DNA from: Microbacterium terrae
Lineage (GTDB): Bacteria; Actinomycetota; Actinomycetes; Actinomycetales; Microbacteriaceae
Direction: 5' to 3'
DNA length: 64,000 bases
Assembly: GCF_017831975.1 (NCBI RefSeq)
Contig: NZ_JAFDSS010000001.1
Span: 3,348,001 to 3,412,000, forward strand
Shown: positions 44,173-51,873 of the stretch, one piece after another
How the letters are laid out: each line of letters begins with the position of its first letter
Numbering within the stretch: the first letter of the stretch is position 1
The notes under the pieces: generated by a model
Database searches by the model: none
Told to the model about the DNA's origin: nothing
Seen by the model: only the letters and a program-made list of their open reading frames with translations
Program-made: the position numbers and the translations under genes

Positions 44173-45104
44173 TGACCGACCTCACCCAGACCCTCATCAC
44201 GCCCGAGCAGGATCGCCGCGGACTCCGCAAGCTCGTGGCATCGCCGTCGCCGCGCCCGCGCCGCACCGCCGGAGCCTCGAAGTGGCGTCCGCTCGGCCGC
44301 GCCGCGATGTACGTCGCGCTCGTCGTGTTCGCCATCGGGCTGCTCACGCCGTTCTTCTGGATGATCATGAGCTCGCTCAAGTCGGCGAACGAGGTGTTCT
44401 CCGTGCCGATCGTCTGGATCCCCGAGACGTTCGTGTGGCAGAACTACATCGACATCTGGACCGAGTCCGACATGCTCACGTGGATCCGCAACACCCTCGT
44501 GCTGGCGGTGGCGGTCACGTTCCTGCAGGTGCTCACCGGCTCGTTCGCCGCGTACGGCTTCGCCCGCATGCGGTTCCCCGGGCGCGACATCCTGTTCCTC
44601 ACCTACATCGGAACGATCGCGGTGCCGTGGCAGTCGTACATGATCCCGCAGTTCATCCTGCTGTCGAACCTCAAGGTGTCGAACACGCTCTGGGCGATCA
44701 TCCTGCTGCAGGCGTTCGGCGCGTTCGGCGTCTTCCTCATGAAGCAGTACTACGAGACGATCCCCGAAGAGCTGAGCGAAGCGGCCCGCCTCGACGGCGT
44801 CAGCGAGTACGGAATCTGGCGGCGCATCATGCTCCCGCTGTCGGTCCCGGCGATCGCGAGCCTCACCCTCCTCACCTTCGTGAACACCTGGAACGACTAC
44901 CTCGGTCCGCTCATCTACCTGCGCAACCCCGACCTGTGGACCATCCAGCTCGGTCTCAAGAGCTTCGTGTCGAACCTGTACGACACGAACTACGCGCTGC
45001 TGTTCGCGGGCCTGACGATCTCGGTGGTCCCGATCGCGATCATCTTCCTGCTCGGCCAGAAGTACTTCGTCGAGGGCATCGCGACGAGCGGGATGAAGGG
45101 CTGA
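44172..45104 (+). CDS. Sugar ABC transporter permease (MalG-type)
   Basis: A 310-residue partner permease with six helices and EAA loop (SEAARLDGVSEYGIWRRIMLPLSVP). A basic cytoplasmic N-terminus of about 45 residues precedes TM1. The ATG overlaps the previous stop (TGATG). It forms the heterodimeric channel with the upstream permease. Confidence 0.92.
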   Translation: MTDLTQTLITPEQDRRGLRKLVASPSPRPRRTAGASKWRPLGRAAMYVALVVFAIGLLTPFFWMIMSSLKSANEVFSVPIVWIPETFVWQNYIDIWTESDMLTWIRNTLVLAVAVTFLQVLTGSFAAYGFARMRFPGRDILFLTYIGTIAVPWQSYMIPQFILLSNLKVSNTLWAIILLQAFGAFGVFLMKQYYETIPEELSEAARLDGVSEYGIWRRIMLPLSVPAIASLTLLTFVNTWNDYLGPLIYLRNPDLWTIQLGLKSFVSNLYDTNYALLFAGLTISVVPIAIIFLLGQKYFVEGIATSGMKG

Positions 45105-45105
45105 C

Positions 45106-45777
45106 ATGAACCGCGTCACCCACACCACCTGGGCGAGCATCCTCTCGTTCGTGTCGCTGCTGCTGATCACGAACCTGCTGCTCGTCGTCTCGTGCCTGCC
45201 GCTCGTCGTGCTCCTGATGACGACCGATCCGGCGCTCTCGTGGCCGCTCATCGCGCTCGCGACGCCGCTCGCGGCGCCAGGCGTCTGCGCCGCGTTCCGC
45301 GCGTTCCGCGAGCACGGCGCCGGCGGCAGCGGACCCCTCGCCGCCTTCTGGGCGGGGCTCCGTGACACCTGGCGACGGTCGCTGCTGATCGGCTCGGCGA
45401 CCACGGCTCTCGTCGTTGTGCTGCTCGTCGACGTGCGCGCGCTGTCGGCGACGGATGCCGCGGTGTTCGTGGTCCCCCTGCTCGCGGTGCTCGTCGTGCT
45501 CGCCGTCGCGGCCGCTCTGCTCGCCCTCGTCGCGCTCGCCGAGGTGCCGACGGCGGGCTGGCGCGATCTGCTCCGTGCATCCGTCTACCTGTCGCTGCGG
45601 CGCTGGTACCTCACGGCGGTGTCGCTCGGAGTGCTGGTCGCGCAGGCCGGCGTGTTCCAGGCGGCGCCCGCGCTGGGCCTCGGCATCACGGCATCCGTCG
45701 TGCTCTACCTCGCGTGGACGAACTCCCGCTTCACGCTGCGCCCCGTGCTCGATCTCGACGAGGCGGCTGCGCAGTGA
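45106..45777 (+). CDS. DUF624 membrane protein
   Basis: A 223-residue membrane protein with about five hydrophobic helices, matching the DUF624/YesL family (LLLITNLLLVVSCLPLVVL; AAFWAGLRDTWRRSLLIGS; NSRFTLRPVLDLD). YesL-like proteins accompany ABC transporters for plant polysaccharides; their role is unknown. It starts 1 bp after the permease stop, and its stop overlaps the dehydrogenase GTG. A second DUF624 protein sits at the same place in the other locus (62811). Confidence 0.8.
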   Translation: MNRVTHTTWASILSFVSLLLITNLLLVVSCLPLVVLLMTTDPALSWPLIALATPLAAPGVCAAFRAFREHGAGGSGPLAAFWAGLRDTWRRSLLIGSATTALVVVLLVDVRALSATDAAVFVVPLLAVLVVLAVAAALLALVALAEVPTAGWRDLLRASVYLSLRRWYLTAVSLGVLVAQAGVFQAAPALGLGITASVVLYLAWTNSRFTLRPVLDLDEAAAQ

Positions 45778-46775
45778 GCGGAGTGCGTCCAGCCGGTCTC
45801 ATCGTCATGGGGCCCGAGATGGCCTGGGCGTTCGAAGATGATCGACGCCGACAGTTGGAGCGGATGCTCGATCTCGGCGACCCGGCGACCTCGTTCGACG
45901 CCGTGCCGGCAGACGCGCTCGCGCGCTGCGAGGTGCTGATCACCTCGTGGGGTGCGCCGCGCCTCGACTCGGCCGTGCTCTCGCGTATGCCCGCGCTGCG
46001 GGCCGTCTTCCACGCGGCCGGAAGCGTCCGCGACCTGGTGTCACCCGAGCTGTGGGACCGCGGAATCGTCGTCTCGTCGGCCGCGGACGCGAACGCGGTA
46101 CCGGTGGCGGAGTACACGCTCGCCGCGATCATCCTCGCCGGCAAGCGGGCATTCAGCCTCGCGCGCGAGCCGCGCACGCATGCGCCCTGGGGCGGCATGC
46201 TCGCCGAGCCGATGATCGGCAACGTCGATCGGTGCATCGGCATCGTGGGCTTCTCGCGGATCGGGCGCCGGGTGGTGGAACTCGTTCAGATGCTCGGCGG
46301 CGTCGAGGTGCTCGTCGCCGACCCGCACGCAGACCCGGCGGTCGTCGCTCGGGCAGGAGCCACCCTGGTGAGCCTCGACGAGATGGCCGCCCGCGTCGAC
46401 GTGCTCTCCATCCACGCGCCGGAGCTGCCGTCGACGCGGCACCTGATCGGGCGCGCCGAGCTCGCTCTGCTCCGCGATGGCGCGACCGTCATCAACACGG
46501 CCCGCGGTGCCCTGCTCGACCACGACGCGCTGCTCGCGGAATGCCGCACCGGTCGGGTGAACGCGGTGCTCGACGTGACCGATCCCGAGCCGCTTCCGCA
46601 CGATTCGGAGCTCCTCGACCTGCCGAACGTGACGATCACCCCGCACGTCGCCGGCACCCTCGGAACGGAGCGCGCGCGGCTCGCCGACAGTGTGCTCGAA
46701 GACGTGCAGGCGTGGGTGCGCGGCGAACCGGTGCCGCACGGGGTCGTGCGCGAGCAGATGGATGTGATCGCCTGA
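45774..46775 (+). CDS. D-isomer-specific 2-hydroxyacid dehydrogenase
   Basis: A 333-residue NAD-dependent oxidoreductase: nucleotide motif GIVGFSRIGRRV (156-167), catalytic Arg244 (NTARGALLD), Glu272 (DPEPLP) and His291 (TPHVAGTLG). It probably reduces or oxidises a 2-oxo- or 2-hydroxyacid made from the imported sugar, e.g. a 2-keto-3-deoxy acid or glyoxylate. The GTG overlaps the DUF624 stop (GTGA). Confidence 0.88.
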   Translation: MSGVRPAGLIVMGPEMAWAFEDDRRRQLERMLDLGDPATSFDAVPADALARCEVLITSWGAPRLDSAVLSRMPALRAVFHAAGSVRDLVSPELWDRGIVVSSAADANAVPVAEYTLAAIILAGKRAFSLAREPRTHAPWGGMLAEPMIGNVDRCIGIVGFSRIGRRVVELVQMLGGVEVLVADPHADPAVVARAGATLVSLDEMAARVDVLSIHAPELPSTRHLIGRAELALLRDGATVINTARGALLDHDALLAECRTGRVNAVLDVTDPEPLPHDSELLDLPNVTITPHVAGTLGTERARLADSVLEDVQAWVRGEPVPHGVVREQMDVIA

Positions 46776-46828
46776 TCCGGACGCGTCTTCGCTGACCGAG
46801 CCTGAAGCCCGGCGGCCCGTCCGCGGGC

Positions 46829-46859
46829 GTCTCACTGGGTGACGGTCTCACTGGTTGAC
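46829..46859 (+). repeat. Two-copy 15-bp tandem repeat before the sugar kinase
   Basis: GTCTCACTGGGTGAC (46829-46843) and GTCTCACTGGTTGAC (46845-46859) lie 16 bp apart, one mismatch. It is immediately before the kinase start and could be an operator or a slippage duplication. Confidence 0.75.
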
Positions 46860-46866
46860 TGGGGGG

Positions 46867-47730
46867 ATGCCTCGCACTCCATCCCCGTCGGTCGTCGTCG
46901 TCGGTCCGGCTTCGTGGAACCAGCTCGTCGTGCTCGACCGGCTGCCCGAACCGGTGCCGCACATGCAGTTCGCGCTCGCCGACACGAGCACGCTGGGCGG
47001 CACGTCAGCAGGTAAGGCGCTGCACCTCGCAGGCCTCGACGTCGACACCGTGCTGCATGCGCTGGTCGCCGACGATGATCCCGGGGATCGGGTGCGGGCG
47101 GCCCTCCGTGCCGGCGCGGTGCCGGTGCGCGAGCACCCGTCCGAGCGGACCGAACGGCACCTGAACCTCATGACCGAGGCGGGGGAGCGGGTGAGTCTGT
47201 ACCTCGCGACGCCGTCGTCGCCCGATTCGGGCATCGTCGACGCGATCGAGGATGCGGTGCGGGCGGCCGAACTCGCGGTGATCGACCTGAGCGAGGTCGG
47301 CGCCGCGCTTGTCGAGCGTCGACTGCGCCTCGGCGGTGAGACGCCGATCTGGACCGACCTGCACGACTACGACGGTGCGTCGGCTTTCCATGAGCCCTTC
47401 GTGCGCACGGCGGAAGTCGTGTTCATGAACGACGACGCGACCGACGACCCCTGGGCGCTCATGCAGTCCTGCCTCGACCGCGGCCCGCGGCTCGCAGTCT
47501 GCACGCTGGGCGTGCGCGGCGCGATCGCGCTGACCGCAGCCGGCGAGCGGGCGTCGACCCCGGCGCATCCGGCCGACGTCGTTGACACCAACGGTGCGGG
47601 AGATGCGTTCTTCGCAGGATTCCTCGCGGCGACGCTGCGCGGCGCATCGCTCGACGAGCGGCTCGATGCCGGAGCCCGGCAGGCCGTGGTCGCGCTCGAA
47701 TCGGCGCATCTGCACCCATCGGTCGGCTGA
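46867..47730 (+). CDS. PfkB-family carbohydrate kinase
   Basis: A 287-residue ribokinase-type kinase with the C-terminal PfkB signature DTNGAGDAFFAGF (catalytic Asp246). The N-terminal GG motif is visible as TLGGTSAGKALHLA. The 2-keto-3-deoxygluconate kinase subgroup is a reasonable guess given the locus. Start is uncertain: ATG at 46867 lacks a well-placed ribosome binding site, and TTG at 46855 is possible. It is 91 bp after the dehydrogenase and is the last plus gene of the first locus. Confidence 0.85.
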   Translation: MPRTPSPSVVVVGPASWNQLVVLDRLPEPVPHMQFALADTSTLGGTSAGKALHLAGLDVDTVLHALVADDDPGDRVRAALRAGAVPVREHPSERTERHLNLMTEAGERVSLYLATPSSPDSGIVDAIEDAVRAAELAVIDLSEVGAALVERRLRLGGETPIWTDLHDYDGASAFHEPFVRTAEVVFMNDDATDDPWALMQSCLDRGPRLAVCTLGVRGAIALTAAGERASTPAHPADVVDTNGAGDAFFAGFLAATLRGASLDERLDAGARQAVVALESAHLHPSVG

Positions 47731-47746
47731 CCCCAGGGCTGCCACA

Positions 47747-47801
47747 CCCCGGTCCCCGAGCCGGTCGCAGTCTTGGCGCCGAGCCTGTCGAGGGGCCGGG
47801 G
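47747..47801. terminator. Bidirectional terminator between kinase and GAP genes
   Basis: Arms 47747-47757 (CCCCGGTCCCC) and 47792-47801 (GGGGCCGGGG) pair with one bulge. The intervening bases can pair partly. It contains GGTCCCCGAGCC, which also occurs in the hairpin at 43183. Confidence 0.55.
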
Positions 47802-47827
47802 CCGCGCCGCTCCTCGTCGGGCCGGGA

Positions 47828-48499
47828 TCAGAAGCTGCCGATGCCCTTGCCGATCAGCGAGACGCCGATCACGAGCAGCAGGATCGCCATGATGAGCGCG
47901 TTCTGCTTGCCGAGCCAGTCGCGGAGCGCATCGAGCGGGCCGCGCAGCCGGTCGGCGGCGACGAGGTAGCCGATGACCGGAACCGCGACCGTGCTCGCCG
48001 CGATGACGGTGAAGATCGCGATGACGACGACGTCTTCGCCGCCGCTGAGTCCCGCGCTCCCGATCACCACGCCGGCTCCGGCGGCGAGGAGCAGGTTCTT
48101 CGGGTTCACCGCGGAGAGCAGCAGGCCGAGGCCCGCGGCGCCGGCGAACGTGATCTGGTCGATCGCCTGCATCCACTTCGGCAGCACCGGCTCGGCGCCG
48201 TCCTTCGGGCGCTTGCGCCACTGCGCCGCCGCCAGCACGAGGAGGCCGACGCCCAGGAGCAGCTGGATCGTGCCGCGAACGGGCTGCGAGGCATCCGTGC
48301 TCTCTTCGGGGAGGAGCGAGGAGAGCAGCGTGAATGCGGTGACGGCGACGACCACGCCCAGAACCCATCCGAGCAGGAAGCCGACGCTCGTCACCCGGGC
48401 TTTCGGCGACAGCAGCATCAGGATCACGGCGATGATCGGGATCGGGCTGATCGCGATTCCGAGGGCGAGGGTGAGGGTGTCTCCGATGGCAGCGCCCAC
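47828..48499 (-). CDS. GAP-family (Sap-like) membrane protein
   Basis: A 223-residue membrane protein with six hydrophobic helices in the GAP/LysE-like pattern (DTLTLALGIAISPIPIIAVILMLLSPKARVTSVGFLLGWVLG, SAVNPKNLLLAAGAGVVIG, PVIGYLVAADRLRGPLDALRDWLGKQNALIMAILLLVIG). Mycobacterial relatives take part in glycopeptidolipid or sulfolipid export. The GTG at 48499 is the only plausible start. Substrate unknown. Confidence 0.82.
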   Translation of the reverse strand: MGAAIGDTLTLALGIAISPIPIIAVILMLLSPKARVTSVGFLLGWVLGVVVAVTAFTLLSSLLPEESTDASQPVRGTIQLLLGVGLLVLAAAQWRKRPKDGAEPVLPKWMQAIDQITFAGAAGLGLLLSAVNPKNLLLAAGAGVVIGSAGLSGGEDVVVIAIFTVIAASTVAVPVIGYLVAADRLRGPLDALRDWLGKQNALIMAILLLVIGVSLIGKGIGSF

Positions 48500-48568
48500 G
48501 GCAGGGTCTCCGATCCGGGTCGAGGGATGCTCCCATCTTGGCGGACCCGGCGCCCCGGGCGCCGCGAA

Positions 48569-48877
48569 TCAGTCGGATCGCCTCCCTTGACGGTGGGTCC
48601 GGCTGCGGGCCGACCCGCGACCGCGCACCGGCGGCAGGTGGGGGATGGCGAACGGGCGCGTCTGCGGGCGGCGCTCGTTGCGCACGGCATCCAGCGCCGC
48701 GCGAAGGGACGGGTGGCTGCTCGTGCGACCGGAGAGCAGCCAGATCACCTCCACGGCGCCTCCCTCGGTCTGCGTCATGCACGCGAGGGTATGGCGGGGA
48801 TCGTTGCGGGCGACGGTGGGATCGTGGACGACCCAGGTCGTGTCATCCACCTGATGGACGTCGATGCTCTCGGGCAT
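48569..48877 (-). CDS. Hypothetical protein
   Basis: A 102-residue protein of unrecognised family. The first 85 residues look folded (IDVHQVDDTTWVVHDPTVARNDPR..., GGAVEVIWLLSGRTSSHPSLRAALDAV) and the last 17 are Arg/Ser-rich and probably disordered. The start may instead be a GTG at 48904. It is on the same strand as the CsbD and DUF7882 genes. Confidence 0.6.
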   Translation of the reverse strand: MPESIDVHQVDDTTWVVHDPTVARNDPRHTLACMTQTEGGAVEVIWLLSGRTSSHPSLRAALDAVRNERRPQTRPFAIPHLPPVRGRGSARSRTHRQGRRSD

Positions 48878-48996
48878 CGGATCCGTCTGCAGATCGCCGG
48901 TCACGTTCTCGATCGCCCGCTTCGCAGGTACGGGCAGGGGTGGGTCAGGAGGGGTGCGGGCCCCGTCGGATGAACCGGCGGGGCCCGCCGGCCGGG

Positions 48997-49167
48997 TCAC
49001 TTGAAGGCGTCCTTGACCTTCTCGCCGGCCTGCTTGAGGTCTGCTTCGACCTGATCGGCCTTGCCTTCGGCCTCGAGCTTCTCGTTGTCGCTGACCTTGC
49101 CGACCGCTTCCTTGGCCTTGCCGCCCAGGTCCTGAGCTGCGTTCTTCGCCTTGTCGTCCATTCCCAT
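48997..49167 (-). CDS. CsbD-family stress protein
   Basis: A 56-residue Lys/Glu-rich helical protein (MGMDDKAKNAAQDLGGKAKEAVGKVSDNEKLEAEGKADQ...), matching CsbD, a general-stress protein family. A GAGGAG ribosome binding site precedes the ATG. Typically sigma-B-like or stationary-phase expressed. Confidence 0.9.
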   Translation of the reverse strand: MGMDDKAKNAAQDLGGKAKEAVGKVSDNEKLEAEGKADQVEADLKQAGEKVKDAFK

Positions 49168-49296
49168 CGGGGTCTCCTCTCGTGGGTCCGGCTGCAACGC
49201 CGGTCCAGCGGTCACGACGGTACGTCGACGGTTCCAGGGTGGCGACGGGGTTGACACCGGTCGGTGGCGGGTATACCGACGGCGGCGCCTGCTCGG

Positions 49297-49524
49297 TCAT
49301 CCGTCAGAGGGGCCGCCCTCGCTGCCGGGCATGAGGATGAGCGCGATCGGAGTGCCCGGCGCGACGTGGATGAAGGCGGTGCGCTGCTGCCCCTCGCCGT
49401 CGTTGACCTCCAGCCAGGCGCCGCCGGAATCGACGGCCTGTGCGATCGCCTCCATGAGCTCGCCCGGCTCCCGTCCTCCGATGCTGTACGAGTCGCCGCC
49501 GTACCGGATCTCGATGCGCTTCAC
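49297..49524 (-). CDS. Small hypothetical protein
   Basis: A 75-residue protein of unrecognised family (IEIRYGGDSYSIGGREPGELMEAIAQAVDSGGAWLEVND... AFIHVAPGTPIALILMPG): a small alpha/beta domain with no catalytic motif. Its ATG overlaps the stop of the DUF7882 gene (ATGA at 49521-49524), so it is cotranslated with it. Confidence 0.72.
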   Translation of the reverse strand: MKRIEIRYGGDSYSIGGREPGELMEAIAQAVDSGGAWLEVNDGEGQQRTAFIHVAPGTPIALILMPGSEGGPSDG

Positions 49525-49850
49525 TGGCTCAGCTCGCTTTCCTCTGGCCTGCCCTCAGGTGGCTCGGGCACGACGTACAGCCCCGAGGGGGAGTTCGCGG
49601 TGTGGATCAGTGCATCGATCCAGGCCCGGTTGATCGTCGGCATCCTGCTGCCGTGGAACTTGTAGACCAGGGCGCAGCCGGGGTGGATCCAGATGGTCGT
49701 CCGGCCGTCGCCGATGCTCGGGTCGTCTTTCCAGGTGAACGGGAACGACTCGCCGCGGCGCACCTTCGCGCCGATGACGATCTGCAGATGGCTGAGGATG
49801 CGGTCATCGAAATCGACCTTGACCAAGCCGTCGTATGTCAGTCGTCCCAT
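49521..49850 (-). CDS. DUF7882 family protein, copy 1
   Basis: A 109-residue protein: short beta-rich domain with RGESFPFTWKDDPSIGDGRTTIWIHPGCALVYKFHGSRMPTINRAWIDALIHTANSPSGLYVVPEP. It matches the DUF7882 family of Microbacteriaceae, often mislabelled as ATP-dependent DNA ligase in databases because of resemblance to a ligase-associated segment; it has no ligase catalytic lysine motif. It overlaps copy 2 by one base (TGATG). Function unknown. Confidence 0.8.
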   Translation of the reverse strand: MGRLTYDGLVKVDFDDRILSHLQIVIGAKVRRGESFPFTWKDDPSIGDGRTTIWIHPGCALVYKFHGSRMPTINRAWIDALIHTANSPSGLYVVPEPPEGRPEESELSQ

Positions 49851-50167
49851 CAGTCCCTCCCGGCAGGGGTCGGATGCGGCGGCTCGGGCGTGATCGTCAG
49901 GCCCGACACGCTGTGCGCCGAGGTCATGAGCTCGTCGAGCCACAGGGGATTCACCTCGACCGGCGGACCGCTGAACTTGCACACGAACGACGTGCCCGGA
50001 TGGATCCAGATCGTCGTCCGTCCGTCGCCCGCGCTGATGTCGTCCTTCCATGTGAAGTGGAGGGACTCGCCTCGGCGCAGCTTCGCGAGGATGACGTTGT
50101 ACAGGTGCGTGAGTGTGCGGTCTTCGAAATCCACTCGGACGCCGCCGCGGAAGATCAGGCGACCCAT
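49850..50167 (-). CDS. DUF7882 family protein, copy 2
   Basis: A 105-residue paralogue of the neighbouring gene with the same core (MGRLxxxGxVxVDFxDR..., RRGESLHFTWKDDISAGDGRTTIWIHPGTSFVCKFSG). The shared core is about 50 percent identical by eye, so it is an old tandem duplication kept under translational coupling. Function unknown; the invariant W-K-D-D and W-I-H-P motifs would be the first residues to test. Confidence 0.8.
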   Translation of the reverse strand: MGRLIFRGGVRVDFEDRTLTHLYNVILAKLRRGESLHFTWKDDISAGDGRTTIWIHPGTSFVCKFSGPPVEVNPLWLDELMTSAHSVSGLTITPEPPHPTPAGRD

Positions 50168-50246
50168 CGCGCGCTCGACCGGTTGCAGACGGGCCGTATC
50201 GCAGTCGGTGGTCCAGCCATCGGTCCGGGGTCGAGAGATCGTGCCA

Positions 50247-50576
50247 TCACAGCTCCTCCGTCCATCGCGCCGTGTCACCGGTATCGTCCGCCACCCCGAT
50301 GACCGGGCGCAACCGCCTGGTCTTCTCACGGAGCCGGGCCACGGCATCCGCGTCGACCAGATCGGATTGGTCGCTCGACGTCGTCAGCACGACGATCTGG
50401 CTTGCCGGGCCGACCAGGAGCGAGGCGATGCCCGGCCGTCCGTCAGGACTGATCACGGGTATGGCGACGGTGTCGGCGGCGTGTGCCTCTGCCAGCGCCT
50501 GGCTCAGGCTCATCAGCTCGTCGGCGATCTCGTCGCCGGTGAGCAGTTCGCTTCCTGCATAGAGGATCGTCTTCAT
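50247..50576 (-). CDS. Hypothetical protein
   Basis: A 109-residue soluble protein of unknown function (MKTILYAGSELLTGDEIADELMSLSQALAEAHAADTVAIPVISPDGRPGIASLLVGPASQIVVLTTS...). It appears to be a small alpha/beta domain. A weak CGGAG lies before the ATG. It is grouped with the SDR and DUF7882 genes on the same strand, probably one stress cluster. Confidence 0.68.
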   Translation of the reverse strand: MKTILYAGSELLTGDEIADELMSLSQALAEAHAADTVAIPVISPDGRPGIASLLVGPASQIVVLTTSSDQSDLVDADAVARLREKTRRLRPVIGVADDTGDTARWTEEL

Positions 50577-50610
50577 CGTGGCTCCGCTTCTGTGCGTTGC
50601 GGGCGTGTCG

Positions 50611-51492
50611 TCAGAGGCCCTTCCCGCCCGTGACGGGCAGGACTGCTCCTGAGACGAATGACGCGTCTTCGGATGCGAGGTAGACATACGCGCCCGCGAG
50701 TTCTGCCGGCTGCCCGGCCCGGCCGAGCGGGGTGTCCTGCCCGAAGGTCGCCAGCCGATCGGCATCCCATCCGGTCGCGGGGATCAGCGGGGTCCAAATC
50801 GGCCCCGGGGCGACGGCGTTCACCCGGATGCCGCGCGGGCCCAGGTCTTCGGCGAGGGCCTTGACGAACGCGACCTGCGCGGCTTTGGTCATCGCGTAAT
50901 CGATCAGACCGGGCGAAGGGTTGAAGGCCTGGATCGACGAGGTGACGATGATCGACGCGCCCGGATGCAGGTGGGGGAGAGCTGCGCGGGCGGTGAACAG
51001 CATCGCCGACAGGTTGGTGCGGAAGACGCGCTCGAACTCCTCCGTCTCCAGATTCTCGAGGCCGTCGCGGTCCTTCTGGTACGCGGCGTTGAGCACGAGC
51101 ACGTCGAGGCCGCCGAACTCCGCGATGGTGTCGTCGACGATCCCGGTCGCGAACCGCTCCTCGCGGATGTCGCCCGCCAGTGACAGCGCGTGTGCCTGCG
51201 CCTCGCGCACCAGGTCGAGCGTGGCGTCCGCGTCCGCCTGCTCTTCGGGCAGGTGTGCGATGGCGACATCCGCGCCCTCGCGTGCGAACGCGATGGCCAC
51301 CGCGCGGCCGATCCCCGAGTCGCCGCCGGTGATGAGCGAGCGTCGTCTGCGCAGGCGGCCGGAGCCGGTGTACGTGCTCTCGCCGTGGTCGGGCGGGGGC
51401 CTCGTCTCGTCCGTGAGTCCGGGCTGCTCCTGCCCCTGGGGCGGGAACCCCTCGTCGCGGTAGGCCGTGCGGGGGTCGCTCTGCTCGCCCAT
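50611..51492 (-). CDS. SDR-family oxidoreductase
   Basis: A 293-residue short-chain dehydrogenase: Gly-rich TGGDSGIG (55-62), NAAY at 135-138, catalytic Ser185/186, Tyr199 and Lys203 (YAMTK). The 45-residue N-terminal extension (GFPPQGQEQPGLTDETRPPPDHGEST) is typical of YhdF/YghA-type stress-associated SDRs. An ATG at 51492 with GAAGGGAG upstream is the start; the frame continues upstream without family sequence. Substrate unknown. Confidence 0.9.
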   Translation of the reverse strand: MGEQSDPRTAYRDEGFPPQGQEQPGLTDETRPPPDHGESTYTGSGRLRRRRSLITGGDSGIGRAVAIAFAREGADVAIAHLPEEQADADATLDLVREAQAHALSLAGDIREERFATGIVDDTIAEFGGLDVLVLNAAYQKDRDGLENLETEEFERVFRTNLSAMLFTARAALPHLHPGASIIVTSSIQAFNPSPGLIDYAMTKAAQVAFVKALAEDLGPRGIRVNAVAPGPIWTPLIPATGWDADRLATFGQDTPLGRAGQPAELAGAYVYLASEDASFVSGAVLPVTGGKGL

Positions 51493-51609
51493 GCCTGCTC
51501 CCTTCACGAGCGTGCCTCGACGGTACGCGCGCGGATCGGGAACAGGTACGGGGTTGACATCGGAGGGAGATCTGACAGACTCCGCGGGTCGCTCACCCGT
51601 AGCAACACG

Positions 51610-51650
51610 AAAGTCCCGCTGCACCGCCTGCGGCGGCACATCGGGACTTT
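51610..51650 (-). terminator. Terminator-like hairpin downstream of the tRNA fragment
   Basis: Arms AAAGTCCCG (51610-51618) and CGGGACTTT (51642-51650) with an inner GC stem. Confidence 0.7.
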
Positions 51651-51759
51651 TGAGGGGATGACGGGAATCGTCCCCACCGCCTTCTCCACCCGCCGCTGCG
51701 CGGCGCGCGGAGCCTCGGGCGGCGTGGGCCCACCCAGGGGTTCGATTCGCAGCAACACG

Positions 51760-51800
51760 AATGCCCTCCCGCGCGGCCGGTGGCCGCCCGTGAGGGCATT
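51760..51800 (-). terminator. tRNA-Gly terminator hairpin
   Basis: Arms AATGCCCTC (51760-51768) and GAGGGCATT (51792-51800) with an inner GCGGCC stem, directly after the tRNA 3' end on the minus strand. Confidence 0.8.
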
Positions 51801-51802
51801 TG

Positions 51803-51873
51803 AGGGGATGACGGGAATCGAACCCGCGCTATCAGCTTGGGAAGCTGAAGTTCTGCCATTGAACTACATCCCC
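51803..51873 (-). tRNA. tRNA-Gly (anticodon CCC)
   Basis: A 71-base cloverleaf on the minus strand: acceptor GGGGATG/CATCCCC, D stem GTTC/GAAC, anticodon stem TCAGC/GCTGA with loop TTCCCAA (anticodon CCC), T arm GCGGG-TTCGATT-CCCGT, discriminator T. CCA is not encoded. A TTGACT -35 candidate lies upstream on the minus strand (51907-51912). Reads GGG codons. Confidence 0.93.

Larger units (their letters stand above)
51601..51820. repeat. 150-bp tandem duplication of tRNA 3' end plus terminator
   Basis: Two units start at 51601 and 51751, both with AGCAACACGA at the left edge and the same 22 bases at the right (51649-51670 and 51799-51820), which contain the 3' end of tRNA-Gly. Between them each unit has a hairpin at the same offset but with a different stem sequence. 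The unit at 51649 lacks the rest of the tRNA. Confidence 0.85.

Noticed and set aside
49521..50167. DNA ligase identity for the DUF7882 genes
   Set aside because: Proteins are only about 105 residues and lack the ligase lysine motif (KxDG) and other nucleotidyltransferase motifs.
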